A DNA stretch of 64,000 bases from Pyramidobacter sp. C12-8 (GCF_002007215.1 NZ_MUHX01000001.1:62001-126000), one strand, 5' to 3'. Numbered from the stretch's first letter, positions 36,001 to 45,382 are shown. Translations and numbers: made by a program. The notes: generated from the letters alone by a model not told the origin.

Positions 36001-37757
36001 AAAACAAGAGCCCCGTTGGCGCCTTCTGTTTTGTTCAGGGTACCGACGACAGTGTTTGCCATCCCATCATTCTGGTCCGCCTTATTTGACGCTACCGTAT
36101 TAAGACCGCCATAGACAGAAGCCAGATAACCGTCAAAGCCGGAATCGCCCGCTTCTACAATGGATTTGATCCCTGTCACGGTCTCCTGCCAGCCATAAGC
36201 TTTTGCGCCATGGCCAAGAGCCACATTCATTCCGCCGCCGTCCCTGGTTCCGCTCTGGGCGTGATACCCGACAACGACGCTGGCATGTTTCTGCTGGATA
36301 TCGGAATCGGCTTTTTCTTCCGGTGTCATGGAGCCGATGATTACCGATTCCTTGATTGCACCAAATGTTTGATAATCGCCGATTACGATGCCCGAGTTGG
36401 GATTGGTCGTTTCGTTGTTGTTCCCGATGATGGTGAGGCTTTCCGTCCCCTTCATGTAGGTGTCGTTGCCGGAAATTTTGTTGCCCATGCCGATGACCAG
36501 ATCCGACGCGCCGTTGCGTGTGATGCCGGAATATCCGGAAACGGTGCCGGCATCCCGTTCCGTGATGCTGTTGTTGTCGCCGAACACGTTCTGGCGGTCG
36601 CTGTTCGTCACGGTATTCTTCTTGCCGATGACCCGTACGTCTTCGCTGTCTTTGACGTTGTTCTCCTCGCCCAGCACATACGTGTGTTTTACTTTTTCTC
36701 CGGTATTCTTGTACCCATTGATCATGTTGTAGCGGCTGGCATCGCTGTCTGTTCCCGTCAGCGTGTTATTGACGCCGATCAGCTGTGAGGTCATGGCGTA
36801 GTTCGCCTTGTTGCCGCCGCCGATGGCCAGCACCGCCCCGCCGCCTTCGGACGATTTGACGGCGCCGCGCAGCGTGTCGGCAAACTCTTTGGCCGAATCT
36901 CCGCCGCCGGTAAACATGCTGATCCCCGATATCGTGCCGATGGAATTTTCCACTTCGTTGCCGGCGCCGAAGATCAAGGCGCCGTTGGCGTTGCTCGTGC
37001 GGTTCGCCGTACCGACGACGCTGTTGGCGATCCCTGAAACTGCCGAAGAAGAGCTGTTCGATTCGATGCTGTTCAGGGAACCGACGATATTGGCCCCCAT
37101 ATTCTGCGTAACGTGGGATGACCAGTTGCCGCCATCGTATTTTCCGGAAATGATGGAGTACGTGCCGAGCACGGAGGAAAACGCTCCCTGATTGTAACTG
37201 TTCGCGCCGATGGTGGTGGCGTTGATGTTCACGTTTCTCGATTTGACGTTGAACACGTTGGAGCCGTCGACTTCCACGTCGCCGAGTTTCCCGACGTATT
37301 TGTGGTCCCCGATCATCGTGCTGCCGGAGCGAGCGTAGGCGTTCTGACCGATGGCGACGCTGCTCGCCCATTTCTTCTCATCTGCCTGCCCGAATTTGAA
37401 GAATTTTTCCTGATTGCCGTACATGTTCTCGACGAAAGCGTTCTTGCCGATGGCGATGCTGCCTTCCTGCATGACGTAATCGTCGATCTGCGCGTGGTCG
37501 CCGATGACGACCGCGCCGTTGGTCGCCGCGTTGTTGCGAAGCTGCGTATCGTTGCCGATTCTGATGTTCTGGTTCCCCGGCTCGACGAACGTCGTCACGC
37601 CGTTCGGAGCCGCCGTTCCCGGCACGGGGCGCAGCAGCATCAGGCCGAGCGCCACGGCCGCCAGCGCGCCGCCTTTCAGGACGGCCGACGAATTTCTTTT
37701 CGTCCCATGCGCCTCGGGAGCGGAGCGGTGCGGACCATGCGTGTTTCCCTTTTCCAT
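33006..37757 (-). CDS. YadA-like trimeric autotransporter adhesin with post-barrel coiled coil
   Basis: 1583 residues from ATG 37757, eight bases after AAGGAGG. An extended basic N-terminus leads into a signal segment ('[22 protein letters not shown]'). The passenger is built of left-handed parallel beta-roll repeats (VIGDHA..., VVGYHA..., VALGSGS...). Stalk/neck modules follow: '[21 protein letters not shown]' near residue 850, a copy near 1195, and '[20 protein letters not shown]' near 1340. The outer-membrane anchor is about 1440-1515 ('[21 protein letters not shown]'). After the last strand ('AGLTWKIG') about 65 residues continue as coiled coil to the C-terminus. Trimers should display the head on the surface for adhesion. 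Head segments recur about 325-340 residues apart (near 259/584 and 325/667). A terminator and an AT-rich leader flank it, so it is a single-gene unit. Confidence 0.9.
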   Translation of the reverse strand: MEKGNTHGPHRSAPEAHGTKRNSSAVLKGGALAAVALGLMLLRPVPGTAAPNGVTTFVEPGNQNIRIGNDTQLRNNAATNGAVVIGDHAQIDDYVMQEGSIAIGKNAFVENMYGNQEKFFKFGQADEKKWASSVAIGQNAYARSGSTMIGDHKYVGKLGDVEVDGSNVFNVKSRNVNINATTIGANSYNQGAFSSVLGTYSIISGKYDGGNWSSHVTQNMGANIVGSLNSIESNSSSSAVSGIANSVVGTANRTSNANGALIFGAGNEVENSIGTISGISMFTGGGDSAKEFADTLRGAVKSSEGGGAVLAIGGGNKANYAMTSQLIGVNNTLTGTDSDASRYNMINGYKNTGEKVKHTYVLGEENNVKDSEDVRVIGKKNTVTNSDRQNVFGDNNSITERDAGTVSGYSGITRNGASDLVIGMGNKISGNDTYMKGTESLTIIGNNNETTNPNSGIVIGDYQTFGAIKESVIIGSMTPEEKADSDIQQKHASVVVGYHAQSGTRDGGGMNVALGHGAKAYGWQETVTGIKSIVEAGDSGFDGYLASVYGGLNTVASNKADQNDGMANTVVGTLNKTEGANGALVFGAGNSVTHSFWTAPTDEDGNSMNEYWGNAILFEGQGYAGGTGRLSHDEIRKAMGLAMSTGGGSVVTMGNGNTSDYAVHSQIIGSGNILTGTGNTPSINNTINGYGNTGTNVERMSMMGTGNNMSGSTADVVIGDYHHKDGGKNNVILGSMATEKKTVTKTYTMKDASGNVILEKKYKVTENVPIKSHTANISNAVMLGYNTDVEKDGGVALGSGSIASVDKGAAGYDPSTDTASTNTSATWKATAAAVSVGDVSKGVTRQITGVAAGTEDTDAVNVAQMKALNAAIANGAVRYYSVKSDKQGAGTNYANDGATGTDSMVIGISSSSSGNNSTVLGNNNTLAGVKNGRNNSIVVGQSLTVDGVHNAVFGTDYNNYDHKLTKVFGEQNTVLGVGNLVGYTAEKDPSDPTKWIYTKNSSGSDQNVAVGLTNTVNGGSVVVGASSVSDSLGTSVGHGNTIIGMDDGGGQKGIALGSDLTVKGEMAVAVGNESTAEGDWTVAIGAGSATKKTMDVAMGWHANASGGWSMALGADSAANAQTATAVGGYGAKATTDAGVALGSYSVADTAANVQGYDPSTGAASTESGSAWQSTLGALSIGDKTTGRTRQITNVAAGFEDTDAVNVAQLRAAVSAAGGAATYKFTLSDSTTSPAHTVTLGQSATPDIKFVGANGVITTVAGGVVTIGLDPDAGQGGKWNLQTNGGPSIVVAKNDTVQFKNGSNIEITRDERDVTVRVVDAPTFAGKVTAKGFDATGSKIVNVAKGDVTQTSADAVNGSQLWGVSSSVSNHFGGGSSVNNDGSVSAPTYVIRGGTYHNVGDALSAVDTQFNNIYNNFGNVYNQMGELRSEIKSTGALGSALAGLKPMQYDPVEPSQIMAGFGAYRGEYALALGFAHYLKEDFMVHAGVSVTHHGESMANAGLTWKIGRKEDKDQIPERYRSGPISSVYVMQKENAELQAEVSSLKHELVESKANQAREIAAVKAEMEARVERLERLLRASGKIR

Positions 37758-38030
37758 CAATAATTTCCTCCTTCTGGAACTTCAAAAAATATCCACGGAA
37801 TTGTGGGGTGAAAACGTATTTTGCAGAAACAACAAAACAAATTCATGGTAACATGTTTATCTTTATAATAAACCTGATTATTAAGTTAATTTCGGCTCGG
37901 GGGGGGTAAGATAATTATTTCGTATAAGATTATTTAAATTCATCGTCTCGATGAAAAATGGACGCCCGCGCGAAAGGTATCGCGAAGGCATGGAGGAATG
38001 CAAGAAGAAAGGTTTTGCGGCGCCCGGCGA
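37758..38030. other. AT-rich leader/promoter region of the autotransporter
   Basis: Low-GC DNA (notably 37840-37935) between the adhesin start and the citF terminator. It probably holds the adhesin promoter, but no confident -35/-10 pair was found. No gene is seen. Confidence 0.5.
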
Positions 38031-38084
38031 AAAAAAATCTGCCGCGTCCTTCGCTCTTTCGCGAGGGGCGCGGCAGATTTTTTT
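38031..38084. terminator. terminator of the cit operon
   Basis: AAATCTGCCGCG and its perfect complement flank a 22-nt loop, with seven or more A/T on each side. It follows citF on the minus strand and could act in both directions. Confidence 0.9.
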
Positions 38085-38193
38085 CGGGAGTTCCGGTTTT
38101 CGGGGCTCGGGGGTGAAGTACGCAAACTTGGCGAAATGCCGCTCCGATTATGCCGCGAAAGCGGGAACAAGCCCTCGCGGGGAGCGCGGCGCG

Positions 38194-39750
38194 TTACGAT
38201 CTTTCGTACGGCTTGATCTCGCGCACGACGTCGAGGATCGTGCCGTCGCGGGCTTCGAGGATGGCGACGACTTTGTCGTTCCATTGCAGCGGATCGGGGC
38301 GGCCGACGAGTGCGTAGGCTTTTTCCTGGAGCTCTTTGATACTCACGTGTGTGACGCCGGCGCGGTCGAGGCAGTCGACGATGTCCTGCCGTCTGGGGTT
38401 GACGGCGACGCCGTAATCGGTGACGACGACGTCGACGCACTCGCCGGGGGTGGTGACGGTGACGACGCGTTCGCAGACGGTGGCCATGCGGCCGCGGGTC
38501 AGCGGCGTGACGATGACGGTGCACTTGGCGCCGGCGGCGGTGTCGGGATGGCCGCCGGGCGCGCCGCGCAGCACGCCGTCGGAGCCGGTGATGACGTTGA
38601 CGTTGAAGTCGACGTCGACTTCCAGCGCGGCGAGGATGACGAAGTCGAGCTTGTTGACGAAGGCGCCCTTGTTGGCGGGGTTGGCGTATTCGCCGGCGCT
38701 GATCTCGTAATGGCGGGGATTGGTGCGGATGTCGTCGATGGCCCCGGTGTCGAAATCCTGCGTGTCGACGACGCAGCCCACCAGGCCCTTGCGCTGCAGT
38801 TCGCAGATGGGGCCGGCGATGCCGCCGATGGCGAAGCTCATCGTGATGCCGCGCTCGCGCATGAGCGGCTCGATGAAGCGGTTGACGGCCAGCGAGGGGC
38901 CGCCCGCGCCGGTCTGGAAGCTGAAGCCGTCCTTGAACCACGGCGTGGCGGCCATGACTTGGGCGGTGGCCTCGGCCATCATCAGATCGCGGGGATTTTG
39001 GGTCATGCGCGCGGCGGCGGAGGCGATCTTTTTCGGATCGCCGATCTCGTCGACTTTCACCACGTAGTCCACGTTGACGCCGTGGATCGAAGCGGGAAAG
39101 TTGGGGTAGGGCACGAGCGTGTCGGTGATGACGACGACCTTGTCGGCGTATTCCGAATCGACGACGGCGTAGGAGAGCACGCCGCAGTCGCTTTTGCCGC
39201 CGACGGCGCGGCAGTTGCCGTACTCGTCGGACGTGGGAGAACCGATGAAGGCCACGTCGATGTGCACGTCGCCCTCCTCGATGGCGCGCACGCGGCCGCC
39301 GTGGCTGCGCAGGATCGCGGGCGTCTTCAGCTTGCCGCGGGACACTACTTCGCCCATGCGGCCGCGGATGCCGCTGGTCTGAAGTCCGGTGACGATGCCG
39401 TCTTCGATGTAGCGGGCCACGGGATCGTGCGCCGTGCCCAGGCTGGAGGCGGCGATGGTGATGTCTTTGAGGCCGAGGGCGACGATCTCCTTCATGACCA
39501 TGTTGACGACAAAGTCGCCGTCGCGGAAGTGGTGGTGGAAGGAGACGGTCATGCCGTCCTTGAGTCCGCACGCCACGATGGCCTCTCGGATGGAGGCGAC
39601 GATTTTGCTTTCCCGCGGCTTTTCGCAGATGCGCGTGCGCGGGCCCTGCTTTTTTATGTACCGGCCGTCGCGGGCGTAAGCGCCCGCGTAAGGTTTCCAG
39701 CCCTGAGCGATCAGTTCTTCGGGAATTTCCCGGCCGACTGCGTTCAGCAT
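38194..39750 (-). CDS. citF: citrate lyase alpha subunit (citrate CoA-transferase)
   Basis: 518 residues from ATG 39750, which is one base after the citE stop and preceded by GAGGGGGAAC. Citrate lyase splits citrate into acetate and oxaloacetate; the alpha subunit exchanges the acetyl group on the acyl-carrier subunit for citrate. Segments such as 'GMTVSFHHHFRDGDFVVNMVM', 'AFIGSPTSDEYGNC', 'TGAGGPSLAVNRFI' and 'GGHPDTAAGAKCTVIV' are typical CitF. Length is normal for the family. The order citD-citE-citF with overlapping genes makes a single operon. The helper genes citC, citX and citG are not in the window. Confidence 0.95.
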   Translation of the reverse strand: MLNAVGREIPEELIAQGWKPYAGAYARDGRYIKKQGPRTRICEKPRESKIVASIREAIVACGLKDGMTVSFHHHFRDGDFVVNMVMKEIVALGLKDITIAASSLGTAHDPVARYIEDGIVTGLQTSGIRGRMGEVVSRGKLKTPAILRSHGGRVRAIEEGDVHIDVAFIGSPTSDEYGNCRAVGGKSDCGVLSYAVVDSEYADKVVVITDTLVPYPNFPASIHGVNVDYVVKVDEIGDPKKIASAAARMTQNPRDLMMAEATAQVMAATPWFKDGFSFQTGAGGPSLAVNRFIEPLMRERGITMSFAIGGIAGPICELQRKGLVGCVVDTQDFDTGAIDDIRTNPRHYEISAGEYANPANKGAFVNKLDFVILAALEVDVDFNVNVITGSDGVLRGAPGGHPDTAAGAKCTVIVTPLTRGRMATVCERVVTVTTPGECVDVVVTDYGVAVNPRRQDIVDCLDRAGVTHVSIKELQEKAYALVGRPDPLQWNDKVVAILEARDGTILDVVREIKPYERS

Positions 39751-39751
39751 T

Positions 39752-40663
39752 TTACAGTTCCCCCTCGTAAATGCCGCTGGCCTTGGCGAGCGCGATGACG
39801 CGCTCGGCGCCGGGCACAAAGGCGATGTCGATCATTTTGCCGTTGATGGTGAACACGCCGACGCCTTTGGCGGCGTTTTCGCGGTAGGCTTTGACGAGCG
39901 TCTCGGCGGCGGCGATCTCCTGCGGCGTCGGCGCCAGCATCTCGTGGACGATGCGGATCTGCCGGGGATTGATCAGCGACTTGCCGTCGAAGCCCATGTC
40001 CTTGTTCTGCTGCATTTCGGCGCGGAAGCCCGCCTCGTCGTCGAGATCGGTGAAGACGGTGTCGAAGCACTGCACGCCGGCGGCGCGGGCGGCGATCAAC
40101 ATCTGGCCGCGGGCGGCGAGCATCTCGATACCGCCGGGGACCGGCTTGACCTGCATGCACTTGCGATAGTCGCCGCCGGAAAGGGCGATGCCGAACAGGC
40201 GGGGCGAAGCGGTGCAGATCTCGTAAGCGTTGAGCACGCCCTTGGGGCTTTCGATGGCGGCCATCAGCAGCGTGCGCCCTTCCTCGACGCCGAACTCGCG
40301 TTCGGCTTCGGTCACCGCGGCGTCCACGGTTTGCACGTCGTCGGCGCTCTCGGTCTTGGCGATGCGGATGCCGTCGGCGCCGCCGGCCACGGCCACGCGC
40401 ACGTCCTCGCGCCAATGCGGCGTGTCGAGGCCGTTGATGCGCACGAGCACTTCCGTGTCGCCGTAATCGACGGTTTTCAGCGCGTGATAAAGCGAAAAGC
40501 GCGCCGCGTCCTTCTGGTTCTCGGCCACCGCGTCTTCGAGGTCGAGCATGATCGAGTCGGCTCCGTAAATATACGCGTCCTTGATCAGTCCGGGCTTCTG
40601 CGCGTTCATGAACATCATCGTGCGGCGCAGGCGGAACTTTTCCGGTTTCGGGCGGGGGATCAT
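39752..40663 (-). CDS. citE: citrate lyase beta subunit (citryl-ACP lyase)
   Basis: 303 residues from ATG 40663, which overlaps the citD stop in an ATGA arrangement and follows GGGAGGCGAG. It is a TIM-barrel HpcH/HpaI-type lyase that cleaves citryl-ACP to oxaloacetate and acetyl-ACP. 'SIMLDLEDAVAENQKDAAR', 'RINGLDTPHWREDV', 'AAIESPKGVLNAYEI' and 'GKSLINPRQI' are the CitE signatures with magnesium and substrate residues. Cytoplasmic, acts in a complex with CitD and CitF. Confidence 0.95.
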   Translation of the reverse strand: MIPRPKPEKFRLRRTMMFMNAQKPGLIKDAYIYGADSIMLDLEDAVAENQKDAARFSLYHALKTVDYGDTEVLVRINGLDTPHWREDVRVAVAGGADGIRIAKTESADDVQTVDAAVTEAEREFGVEEGRTLLMAAIESPKGVLNAYEICTASPRLFGIALSGGDYRKCMQVKPVPGGIEMLAARGQMLIAARAAGVQCFDTVFTDLDDEAGFRAEMQQNKDMGFDGKSLINPRQIRIVHEMLAPTPQEIAAAETLVKAYRENAAKGVGVFTINGKMIDIAFVPGAERVIALAKASGIYEGEL

Positions 40664-40965
40664 GCGATCTCGCCTCCCCAGGGATACGGTCCGTCGGCGT
40701 CGCGCTGGCAGCCGCGGTAATAGGCGCACTCGACGCGCGCCGTGATGGTGCAGTCCAGCGCGCCGTGGTCGCTGACGGTGACGGCGGCGTTTTTCACGCC
40801 GAGGCGCGCCAGCGTGGCGAGCACGGTCTCTTTGATCTGGCGGCCGTACTGGTTGATGACGGTGCTTTCAAGGTTCAGGCTGATGCCCGACGGCGCCGGC
40901 TCGAGCGTGACCATCACGTCGCTCGATTCGAGCGTGCCGGCCACGCCGGTGGTTTTCAGTTCCAT
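40660..40965 (-). CDS. citD: citrate lyase acyl carrier protein (gamma subunit)
   Basis: 101 residues, ATG behind GGAGGTC. The prosthetic-group serine is Ser14 in 'AGTLESSDVMVTLEP', where phosphoribosyl-dephospho-CoA is attached. 'NLESTVINQYGRQIKETVLATL' is the second conserved block. It is the first gene of the citDEF operon; 83 bp separate it from tctA upstream. Attachment of the prosthetic group needs CitG and CitX, which must be encoded elsewhere. Confidence 0.93.
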   Translation of the reverse strand: MELKTTGVAGTLESSDVMVTLEPAPSGISLNLESTVINQYGRQIKETVLATLARLGVKNAAVTVSDHGALDCTITARVECAYYRGCQRDADGPYPWGGEIA

Positions 40966-41048
40966 GGCTTTGACCTCCTGACAGGATTTCTACGATAATT
41001 CCAAGGAGAAAGCGCAGCCGGGAAAGCGCTGCGCTCGATCGGACAAAA

Positions 41049-42560
41049 TCAGGCGTTCGCCGACGGTTTCTTTTTTCCGAAGAAGGAGGCGACGATGGGG
41101 TAGACCAGCAGGGTGACGCTGAGCACCATCAGGGAGCCGGCGATGGGGCGCGAGAACATGCTTACCAGGTCGGCGCGCGAGATCGTATAGGCGCGGCTGA
41201 AGTTGCTCTCGCAGATCTCGCCCAGCACCAGGCCGAGGATCATGGCGGCGCTGTTGAAGCGGCAGACGGCGAAGATCAGCCCGACGATGCCGGCGACGGC
41301 CATGATCTTCACGTCGGCGATGCTCATGTTGGTGGCGTAGGAACCGATGATGGCCAGCATGACGATGATCGGGCCGAGATAGCTGTAGGGGATGGCGAGG
41401 ATCTTCGCGAAGACCTTGGCGATACCCATGGCGACGATGACCATGAGGATGTTGGTGACGAGCATGGAGGCGAACGTGGCGCTCAGGTACTGGGGCTGGT
41501 TGGTGAGCAGCAGCGGTCCGAGCTGCACGCCCTTGAGCACCAGCGCGCTCATCATCACGGCCGCGGCGTTGCCGCCGGGGATGCCGAGCGAGAGCAAAGG
41601 CACCATGGCGCCGCCGGTGGCGGCGTTGTTGGCCGATTCGGATGCGGCGATGCCGTCGATGATGCCGGTACCGAACTTCTCGGGATGCTTGGAGAGCTTC
41701 GTTTCCGTGGAGTAGCACAGGAACGAGGCGATCGTCGCGCCGGCGCCGGGAAGGATGCCGATGATCGTGCCGATAATGGAGCAGCGAAGCACGAGCCACT
41801 TGATCCTCAGCCACTCGGCCAGCGAGGGCATCTTCGTGTCCACGTGACCGCCGCCGACGCCTTCCTTGGCGTCGAGGCGGTCGCTCTTGCGCGTCTGCTT
41901 GAGCACCTCGGTGACGGCGAAAATACCGATCAGCACGGGGATCATTTCCAGACCGGCCAGCAGTTCTTTGGAGCCGAAGGTCATGCGCTGCACGGCGTAC
42001 ATCCTGTCCTGGCCGACGCAGGCCAGAAGCAGGCCGATCAGGCCGGAAATGATCGTGCGCAGGATGTTGGACGAGTCGAGGCAGGCGAGGATCGACAGAC
42101 CCATGAACGTGATCGCGAACAGGTCGGAAGGGCCGAACGACAGCGCCGCCTGCGTGAGCTGCGGCGAAAGCAGCAGCATGCAGAACGCCGAGACCAGACC
42201 GCCGATCGCCGAAGCGCCGAGGGCCACGCCCAGAGCTTTGCCGGCTTCGCCGCGCTGCGCCATCGGGTAGCCGTCGAACGTCGTCGGCGCGCTGGAAGGT
42301 ACGCCTGGAATCTTGAACAGGATTGCCGTGATCGAGCCGCCGGTGATGGCCGAGCAGTAAACGGCCACGAGGAAGACGATGGCCGGCACCGGCTCCATGC
42401 TGTACGTAAACGGCAGCCCGAGCGCCACGGCCATCGTGGAGCTGACGCCGGGCAGAGCGCCGAAGATCGTCCCCATCACGATGGCCATGACCACCATGAA
42501 AAACACTTGCGGCTCCATCAGCACGCTGAAGCCGCTTTGCAGCAATTCAAAAGTCGACAT
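41049..42560 (-). CDS. tctA: tripartite tricarboxylate transporter, large permease TctA
   Basis: 503 residues with about 11-12 transmembrane helices. 'MGTIFGALPGVSSTMAVALGLPF' near residue 30-52 and 'GTIIGILPGAGATIASFLCYSTE' are the two duplicated TctA loop motifs. 'ESANNAATGGAMVPLLSLGIPG' is a further family signature. With TctB and TctC it takes up citrate-like acids using an ion gradient. It lies between tctB (14 bp gap) and citD, strongly suggesting citrate as the substrate. Confidence 0.93.
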   Translation of the reverse strand: MSTFELLQSGFSVLMEPQVFFMVVMAIVMGTIFGALPGVSSTMAVALGLPFTYSMEPVPAIVFLVAVYCSAITGGSITAILFKIPGVPSSAPTTFDGYPMAQRGEAGKALGVALGASAIGGLVSAFCMLLLSPQLTQAALSFGPSDLFAITFMGLSILACLDSSNILRTIISGLIGLLLACVGQDRMYAVQRMTFGSKELLAGLEMIPVLIGIFAVTEVLKQTRKSDRLDAKEGVGGGHVDTKMPSLAEWLRIKWLVLRCSIIGTIIGILPGAGATIASFLCYSTETKLSKHPEKFGTGIIDGIAASESANNAATGGAMVPLLSLGIPGGNAAAVMMSALVLKGVQLGPLLLTNQPQYLSATFASMLVTNILMVIVAMGIAKVFAKILAIPYSYLGPIIVMLAIIGSYATNMSIADVKIMAVAGIVGLIFAVCRFNSAAMILGLVLGEICESNFSRAYTISRADLVSMFSRPIAGSLMVLSVTLLVYPIVASFFGKKKPSANA

Positions 42561-42574
42561 TCCGATTCACCGCC

Positions 42575-43120
42575 TCACGAGATAAGAGATTGGGCCTGAG
42601 ACACCAGCGACTCCAGCCAAAGCGCGAAGTTGCGCGCCTGCGGGATGGTGCCGCGGGGCAGATTGACCGACAGCAGGACGCTGAAGACCACATAGAGGAG
42701 CAGCGTGACCAGAATCGAGAAGACGAGCAGGCGCGCGACCTTCCGTTCGCCCAGCAGCATGCCGTAGAAGAACAGCATCAGGAAACACGTGCCCATGAAG
42801 CCGAGCGGTTCGAGCACAAAGCAGGCCGCCACGACGATGACGATGCCGAGGAACAGACGGCTGGCGAAAAATCCGCCGATGGAAGCGAAAAAGGCGCCCA
42901 GCGAAAACTCCGCTTTGCCCCTGTTTTTCATGACGATGCGCGCGATGTTGATCGCCACGCAGATCAGAAGCAGAACGATGATGACGTTGGGCCACACGTC
43001 GGGCTTGAGGGCGTAGGGATTGCGCAGGACCTTGGCGGGAACGGGCGCCTCCAGCACGTGGAACGCGTACGTGTAGGCCAGGCCGAGCCACAGCAGAACG
43101 TTGAGAATCAGTTCGAACAC
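42575..43120 (-). CDS. tctB: tripartite tricarboxylate transporter, small permease TctB
   Basis: 181 residues, GTG start, four transmembrane helices, which is the normal TctB layout ('VIIVLLLICVAINIARIVM', 'LFLGIVIVVAACFVLEPLGFMGTCFLMLFFYG'). It partners TctA in the inner membrane. The ribosome-binding site is weak (AAGGTGG). It follows tctC by 118 bp, a gap containing a hairpin that may set the high tctC to low tctBA ratio. Confidence 0.87.
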   Translation of the reverse strand: MFELILNVLLWLGLAYTYAFHVLEAPVPAKVLRNPYALKPDVWPNVIIVLLLICVAINIARIVMKNRGKAEFSLGAFFASIGGFFASRLFLGIVIVVAACFVLEPLGFMGTCFLMLFFYGMLLGERKVARLLVFSILVTLLLYVVFSVLLSVNLPRGTIPQARNFALWLESLVSQAQSLIS

Positions 43121-43183
43121 TGATCCGCACCACCTTTCAGGGATTGAGGAAGCTTGTGCTACAATAAACGTTGACAGAGTAAA

Positions 43184-43214
43184 GAAAAAAAGGGGAGCGG
43201 CAAAGCCCCCCTTT
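43184..43214 (-). terminator. hairpin after tctC (partial terminator/attenuator)
   Basis: On the minus strand AAAGGGGGG and CCCCTTT pair around a short loop, followed by TTTTTTTC. As tctB and tctA follow on the same strand, read-through is expected; such hairpins commonly protect binding-protein transcripts. Confidence 0.65.
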
Positions 43215-43238
43215 CGTGGTTGCGGCGCGCAGGAGGAA

Positions 43239-44231
43239 CTACTTGGCGTAGTAATCCTTCTTCAAAACTTCCTCGGACTTCAGATACTCGGTGAAGGTCT
43301 TGTACTCGCTCTCGAACAGCTCGGCGAACTCCTTGGGCGCGGCGAAGCCGGGGCGCTCGTCGTAAGCGCCGGCCACGAGGAAATCCTGCCATTCCTTGGT
43401 TTGAACGGCCTTCTCGATGGCGGCGACCAGCGCGTCGATCGCGGGCTGAGGCGTGCCGGCCTTGGCGAAAATGCCGCGCCAGGTGCCGATGAAGGAATCG
43501 ATGCCCAGCTCGCCCGTGCTCTCCATGTTGGGATAGAGCTTCATGCGCTTTTCGCAGATGGCGCACAGCGGCACGATGTCGCCCGCCTGGATCAGCCCGG
43601 CGATCTCGTCGGTGCCGGTGATCATCATGTCGATGTGACCGCCCACCAGCGCGGAGTTCATCTCGGAACCGCCGGAGTAGGGCACTTCGTTCACGTCGAG
43701 CCCGGCCAGCGTCTGGCGCAGCGAAGCGCCGTCGGCGCCCGTGGCGGTGAGCATGCCCACGTTGATCTCGAACGGATGCTCCTTGGCGTACTTGATCATC
43801 TCGGAAAAGCTGTGATAGCCCTTCTGGTCCATGGCTTTCTTGGAGCCGGCGATGATGTTGATGGAGTGGACCAGTTTGGCGACGGGAATGAACTCGGAGC
43901 GGAAGTTCATCGAAGTGGCCCCCTGCAGGTCCTGCATGATCAGGCTCTGCGTGCCCAGCATGAAGGTGTAGCCGTCGGCGGGCTGCTTGTAGGTGTACTC
44001 CACGCCGTTGACGCCCGAGCCGCCGGAAACGTTAACGACCTCGACCTCGACGCCGAGGATGTCCTTGAGCAGCTTGGCCATGGGGCGGATCGTGCTGTCG
44101 GCGCCGCCGCCCACGCCCCAGGGGCAGACCACGTCGATCTTGCGGGTGAACTTCCACTCTTCGGCCCCCGCGGAAACGGCCGCGGCGCCGAGCAGGGATA
44201 CGGCCAACAGAGCATACACGAACTTTTTCAC
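43239..44231 (-). CDS. tctC: tripartite tricarboxylate transporter substrate-binding protein TctC
   Basis: 330 residues from GTG 44231, eight bases after AGGAGG; a TTG two codons upstream is too close to the site. Signal peptide 'KKFVYALLAVSLLGAAAVSAGA' directs it to the periplasm. 'IDVVCPWGVGGGADSTIRPMAK' and 'VVNVSGGSGVNGVEYTY' are the carboxylate-binding loops of the Bug/TctC family. It captures the substrate for TctAB. It is divergent from the LysR regulator, with a 163-bp shared control region. Confidence 0.93.
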   Translation of the reverse strand: MKKFVYALLAVSLLGAAAVSAGAEEWKFTRKIDVVCPWGVGGGADSTIRPMAKLLKDILGVEVEVVNVSGGSGVNGVEYTYKQPADGYTFMLGTQSLIMQDLQGATSMNFRSEFIPVAKLVHSINIIAGSKKAMDQKGYHSFSEMIKYAKEHPFEINVGMLTATGADGASLRQTLAGLDVNEVPYSGGSEMNSALVGGHIDMMITGTDEIAGLIQAGDIVPLCAICEKRMKLYPNMESTGELGIDSFIGTWRGIFAKAGTPQPAIDALVAAIEKAVQTKEWQDFLVAGAYDERPGFAAPKEFAELFESEYKTFTEYLKSEEVLKKDYYAK

Positions 44232-44394
44232 TTGCAATTCCTCCTTTAAACGTAAACGAGATTGAGTTAATGACGCTGATTTTATTATTCAACTTTTTTA
44301 GGGAAAATGCCAATACTAAAAGTTTTATGCGCCCATAAGGTCACAATTATGGTCAAAGATATTTATACAGTATACATTTAAGGAGGCGGCGTGA

Positions 44395-45306
44395 TTGAAT
44401 TTGAAACACGCTTCTTACATCATGGCTATTCTCGAGGCGGGCAGCATCACGGCGGCCGCGAAAAAACTCCTCATTTCCCAGCCGTCGCTGTCGCAGACCG
44501 TCAAAGCCGTGGAAGACGAACTGGGGCTGCCGATCTTCGACCGCCACGCCAAGCGGTTGACGCTCACCTACGCCGGCCAGCGCTACGTCGAAAGCATGCG
44601 CGAGATCATGACGGCCGAGCGGAATCTCCTCAGCGAGATCGCCGAAATGAAAAACGATCACCGCGCCACGCTGCGCATCGGCATTTCGGCGCAGCGCAGC
44701 ATCTCCCTGCTGCCGCAGATCCTGCCCGCCTTTCTCGCCCGCTATCCGCTCGTCACCGTCGAACTGAAAGAACTGCCTTCCGTCCGCCTCGAGGAGCTGC
44801 TCAGCAAGGGCGGCTGCGACGTGGCCTTCATCACCACCGCGTCGAAGCAGAACGACCTGGAGTACCGCCTGCTGGAAAACGAACAGATCGTCCTCATGGC
44901 CTCCAAGCAGACGGCCATTTCCCGCCGCATCGGCCAGGGGACCGAAATCGAACTGAGCGAAGCGCGGGAGGAAAACTTCGTCAACCTCACCTCGGGGCAC
45001 AGCGTGCGCACCATCCAGAACCACCTCGCTCAGCTGTGCCAGTTCGAGCCGCGCGTGCTGCTCGAACTGTTCAACATGGAAGCCGCCAAATTGGTCACCG
45101 CCCAGCTCAACGCCGTGATGGTCTGCCCTTACGGCTACATCCAGGGGGACACGCGCGTGGAAACACTGACTAAATGTTATCCGCTGCGCTGCCATGGCTT
45201 CGAGCGGCATTTCTACTTCTGTTATCGGAAAAAGCTGCGGCTTTCCAGCTATATGCGCGACCTCTTCGACATCGCCCGCAGCAAGTGTCAGTATCATACG
45301 ATGTAG
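44395..45306 (+). CDS. LysR-family transcriptional regulator
   Basis: 303 residues, TTG start eight bases after AGGAGG. The N-terminal winged helix is classic: 'AILEAGSITAAAKKLLISQPSLSQTVKAVEDELGLPIFDR' (residues about 11-50). The effector domain follows ('LRIGISAQRSISLLPQILPAF'). The gene is divergent from tctC, the usual LysR arrangement, so it likely controls the tct-cit operon in response to citrate or a related acid. The C-terminus has several cysteines ('CYPLRCHGFERHFYFCYRKK'). Confidence 0.93.
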   Translation: MNLKHASYIMAILEAGSITAAAKKLLISQPSLSQTVKAVEDELGLPIFDRHAKRLTLTYAGQRYVESMREIMTAERNLLSEIAEMKNDHRATLRIGISAQRSISLLPQILPAFLARYPLVTVELKELPSVRLEELLSKGGCDVAFITTASKQNDLEYRLLENEQIVLMASKQTAISRRIGQGTEIELSEAREENFVNLTSGHSVRTIQNHLAQLCQFEPRVLLELFNMEAAKLVTAQLNAVMVCPYGYIQGDTRVETLTKCYPLRCHGFERHFYFCYRKKLRLSSYMRDLFDIARSKCQYHTM

Positions 45307-45338
45307 TCCGCGCCGATTGAAAGCGCGTGTCGAAGGCG

Positions 45339-45382
45339 AAAAAACCTTTCGGGCGGGAACGTTCCGTCCGAAAGGTTTTTTT
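45339..45382 (+). terminator. terminator of the LysR gene
   Basis: AAAAACCTTTCGGGCGG and CCGTCCGAAAGGTTTTTTT form a near-perfect 16-bp stem with a 6-nt loop and a T7 tail. Confidence 0.92.

Noticed and set aside
37951-39798. 615-codon plus-strand open frame
   Set aside because: Entirely antisense to citF, low-complexity Ala/Asp/Gly/Val composition typical of the mirrored frame of a GC-rich gene.
44238-44394. Possible LysR T-N11-A box in the tctC-LysR divergent region
   Set aside because: Several AT-rich partial dyads exist but none is convincing enough to name as the operator.
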